Assembly (NCBI RefSeq): GCF_000524195.1
Contig: NW_020170410.1
Location: 862,742-926,741 of the forward strand
DNA length: 64,000 nucleotides
Source: Echinococcus granulosus
Lineage: Eukaryota > Platyhelminthes > Cestoda > Cyclophyllidea > Taeniidae
Reading direction: 5' to 3'
Made by a program: the position numbers and the translations under genes. Shown here piece by piece: positions 62,401-64,000 of the stretch. Within the stretch, counting starts at the first letter, position 1, and each line of letters begins with the position of its first letter. The notes under the pieces are model-generated. The model was given only the letters and a program-made list of their open reading frames with translations. It did no database searches and was not told the origin of the DNA.

Positions 62401-64000
62401 ATTATACCTCATTAATATTTTGTAAAACAGTATCCCTTAGTTGAGGAATAGGGGTGGCTAGGAACTGACAGGAACATTACCTTAGCTGAGTTATACTTTT
62501 CCAAACAGGAGAGGAACTTTTGAGCACTTGACATGACACTTGCTAGATCCGTCTGCCGTGAGAGTAACTCGTGCTCAACACGACTAATATGAGCCTGTAT
62601 AGCGGAGAGACTTTCAGGATGAGGAGCGTAAGTCTCCAGTGTCTGCTTTAGTGACTTTTCAATGGATGTAAGCCAGGATTTCAAGTCCTGCAACTGGAAC
62701 GTCAGCTGCTCTAGATTGTCTAGACTAGCAGTCAGGAGGTGTATCCTCAAGTCTGTCTCCTGGGTAAGCTATAAGAAAGGCAGTTTTATAGGTCAAGGTC
62801 AGTCTGGTAAATGCAGTGCAAACTCAAGGGGTCGTACTACCTGTTGGAATGCTGAGCGAACTTCCATAGCTTTAGTTTCCAAAAGGCTTCGCTTCTCTGA
62901 AGGAAGTGAAGCAATGGCTTCTTTGGCCAGTAACTCAGCTCTTTCACAGACGGCTAGGGCGACTTGTTTGTGCGTCAATAGGTCATTGTTGATTTCCTTT
63001 ATAAAAGAAACACTAAATTAGTTATTCGGTGTACTAGGTTAAAGGCCATCAATGGACGCCTTGGAGCACAACAACAAAGAGCATTTATACAGCATAAAAG
63101 AGTAAGAAATAACCTACATAGTACTGGTCCAACAGTTTTTGATTGTCATCGTCATTCAGAGAAATCGAACATTCATTAAGAATGCGTTCCTGCCTAGTCA
63201 AGAGCCAAGCTGATTCCGCATCCAATTCCTTAAGTAGACCGCTAAACAGTCGTGCGTAATTTACCTAGAACAGCACAAAAATAGTTAGAAGGGGAGACCT
63301 AGAAAGAGAATTTAAGGCCAAGCTGGCTTGTAAGCAAGCAGGCAGACATTAACATGCCGTGATGATGCAAAGGAAACGAGAAAGGTCATTGGGTAACCCA
63401 AAAGTTCAGTACACAAAAGGCGAAGAAAGCATGCCGAAAATAATTAAAGTAGTTATTTTAAGGTAATGTCTACATCTGTAATCGAATTCGAAGACAAGAC
63501 AGCAAAAGCTAATTCGTTTAAAGAGGTATTAGCACTAGATTCACAAAAAAAAACTAAGCAGGAAAAGCGCCGATGAGAGGTTTAATAATAAACATGTAAT
63601 AAACAAGGCATCCAAAAAAAATAGCGTGTAAATGCTAAATAAATTCAAAACAAGGCAAACAACGCAGGCAGCAAAGCAAAAAAGGGAAAAAAGGTCGCAC
63701 ACAAAGATAAAACACAGTCGAGGAAACTACTACCTCAGGTTGAAAAGGCATCGAACGTGAAACAACGGAAGCAGGGAAGGAAAAATTACGGTCGCCAGAG
63801 AAACGCAAATGAGGAAAGGAAACTTCCTCCAAAATAGGCGACAGACCGCCCGACAAATGCCCAGGCAAGGAATAAGGCAGAGAAAGTGGACAGGAGACAC
63901 CGAATAGAGAACGCGATAAATTTGAAGAAACGCCAATAGCAATAGGCGAAATGCCAAACCCTAACTCAGGCGAAATAACAGAAGAATCAAATTTAAATTT
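42213..64000 (-). CDS. Spectraplakin (MACF1/dystonin/Shot-type), C-terminal part, 5' end outside window
   Basis: This is a giant cytoskeletal linker that joins actin to microtubules. About 3,970 residues are visible: a rod of two dozen or more spectrin-type repeats, two EF-hands, a GAS2 microtubule-binding domain and a Ser/Arg-rich tail. Exons in transcript order from copy 2 are those listed for copy 1 plus 48,473 (>64000-63734, 63264-63118 ... 50086-49601). They are followed by 48702-48395, 48317-48173, 48030-47785, 47142-46831, 46755-46059, 45984-45740, 45659-45542, 44471-about 44070, 43784-43470 and 42850-42213 (stop TAG at 42213-42215). I chose each boundary from GT/AG sites, and the codon phases agree at every join. 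The domain order EF-EF-GAS2 after a spectrin rod is diagnostic of spectraplakins. The CH and plakin domains are not in the window. The donor of the 44471 exon is uncertain (44067-44079). Confidence 0.95.
45542..46755 (-). CDS. Spectraplakin exons for the last rod segment, EF-hand pair and GAS2 domain
   Basis: The exons are 46755-46059, 45984-45740 and 45659-45542. The first ends with an EF-hand whose loop reads [12 protein letters not shown], with acidic residues at positions 1, 3, 5 and 12. The second carries the loop [12 protein letters not shown] and then the start of the GAS2 domain with a CxC motif (CTC). The third carries its core ([28 protein letters not shown]), nearly identical to the vertebrate MACF1/dystonin GAS2 core. 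GAS2 domains bind the microtubule lattice. In the family the EF-hand pair packs beside GAS2. The second EF loop has Lys instead of Glu at position 12, so it probably binds calcium poorly or not at all. The introns between these exons are 74 and 80 bases. Confidence 0.96.
47143..47784 (-). other. Spectraplakin intron, 642 bases
   Basis: AT-rich intron between rod exons 48030-47785 and 47142-46831. The donor is gtaagc after codon AAC and the acceptor is cttaag. Nothing else is seen in it. Confidence 0.8.
48395..48702 (-). CDS. Spectraplakin exon spanning the repeat boundary
   Basis: One spectrin-repeat exon of 308 bases covers the point 48473/48474 where the window's first base recurs. Its reading frame and helix pattern are unbroken across that point (for example [12 protein letters not shown] before it and [12 protein letters not shown] after it). 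It ends with two carried bases that fit the next exon (48317-48173). The matching exon in copy 1 is 229-<1 and is cut only by the window edge. The base-1 position is therefore an arbitrary cut and not a rearrangement joint. Confidence 0.93.
48474..64000. repeat. Copy 2 of the 15.5-kb exact direct repeat
   Basis: This is the second occurrence of bases 1-15527, in the same orientation. Its left boundary at 48474 is only where the window's first base recurs. It lies inside an uninterrupted spectraplakin exon (48395-48702) and so is not a biological breakpoint. Its right end is the window edge, inside the exon that corresponds to 15261-15538. Identity extends through introns, which argues against two long-separated paralogues. 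Confidence 0.97.

Noticed and set aside
1..64000. CRISPR array, bacterial operon, phage or plasmid system
   Set aside because: The window is intron-rich animal DNA. I saw no evenly spaced short repeats and no prokaryotic gene. The only circular signal is the 48,473-base period, discussed as a finding.

Overview
This is nuclear DNA of a metazoan, most likely a parasitic flatworm and probably a cestode. The evidence is spliced genes with GT-AG introns of 34 and 39 nt inside an ordinary kinase gene (very short introns are typical of tapeworms), compact animal signalling genes, AT-rich introns, and short dispersed elements with direct terminal repeats. There are no bacterial operons, CRISPR arrays, rRNA or tRNA genes that I could see.

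Layout. Bases 1-15527 and 48474-64000 are the same sequence in direct orientation, 48,473 bases apart, so the window is about 1.3 turns of a 48,473-base unit. Both copies carry minus-strand exons of a giant spectraplakin (MACF1/dystonin/Shot type). The second copy runs without a break into unique sequence (48473-42213) that holds the end of the protein: the last spectrin repeats, two EF-hands, the GAS2 domain and a Ser/Arg-rich tail. The first copy runs off the left edge. In neither copy are the N-terminal actin-binding CH domains or the plakin domain present. The most upstream exon I can place in copy 1 (15261-15538) starts at a splice acceptor whose partner is not in the window.

Between the copies lie, from left to right: a gene-poor stretch (15539-23199) with the candidate 3' end of a plus-strand gene (18759-19034, polyadenylation signal at 19081) and one orphan coding-like exon; a casein kinase 1 alpha gene (27063-23200, minus); a WW-domain-binding protein 2 gene (29511-31904, plus), divergent from the kinase; an intergenic region with several decayed copies of one terminal-repeat element (about 28.0-29.2, 33.5-33.7, 36.15-37.2 and 40.3-41.35 kb); and a single-exon MOB2-like gene (39180-38242, minus).

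The genes do not form a metabolic unit. The products act in cytoskeletal linkage (spectraplakin), Wnt/Hedgehog and general phosphorylation (CK1 alpha), Hippo/WW-domain signalling (WBP2) and NDR-kinase regulation (MOB2). The main question is what the exact 48,473-base period means: a circular molecule (extrachromosomal circle, or a contig closed by an assembler), a very recent tandem duplication, or a contig displayed past its end. The plakin frame is intact across 48473/48474, so that point is not the joint. The joint, if there is one, most likely lies between 15.54 and about 18.76 kb.
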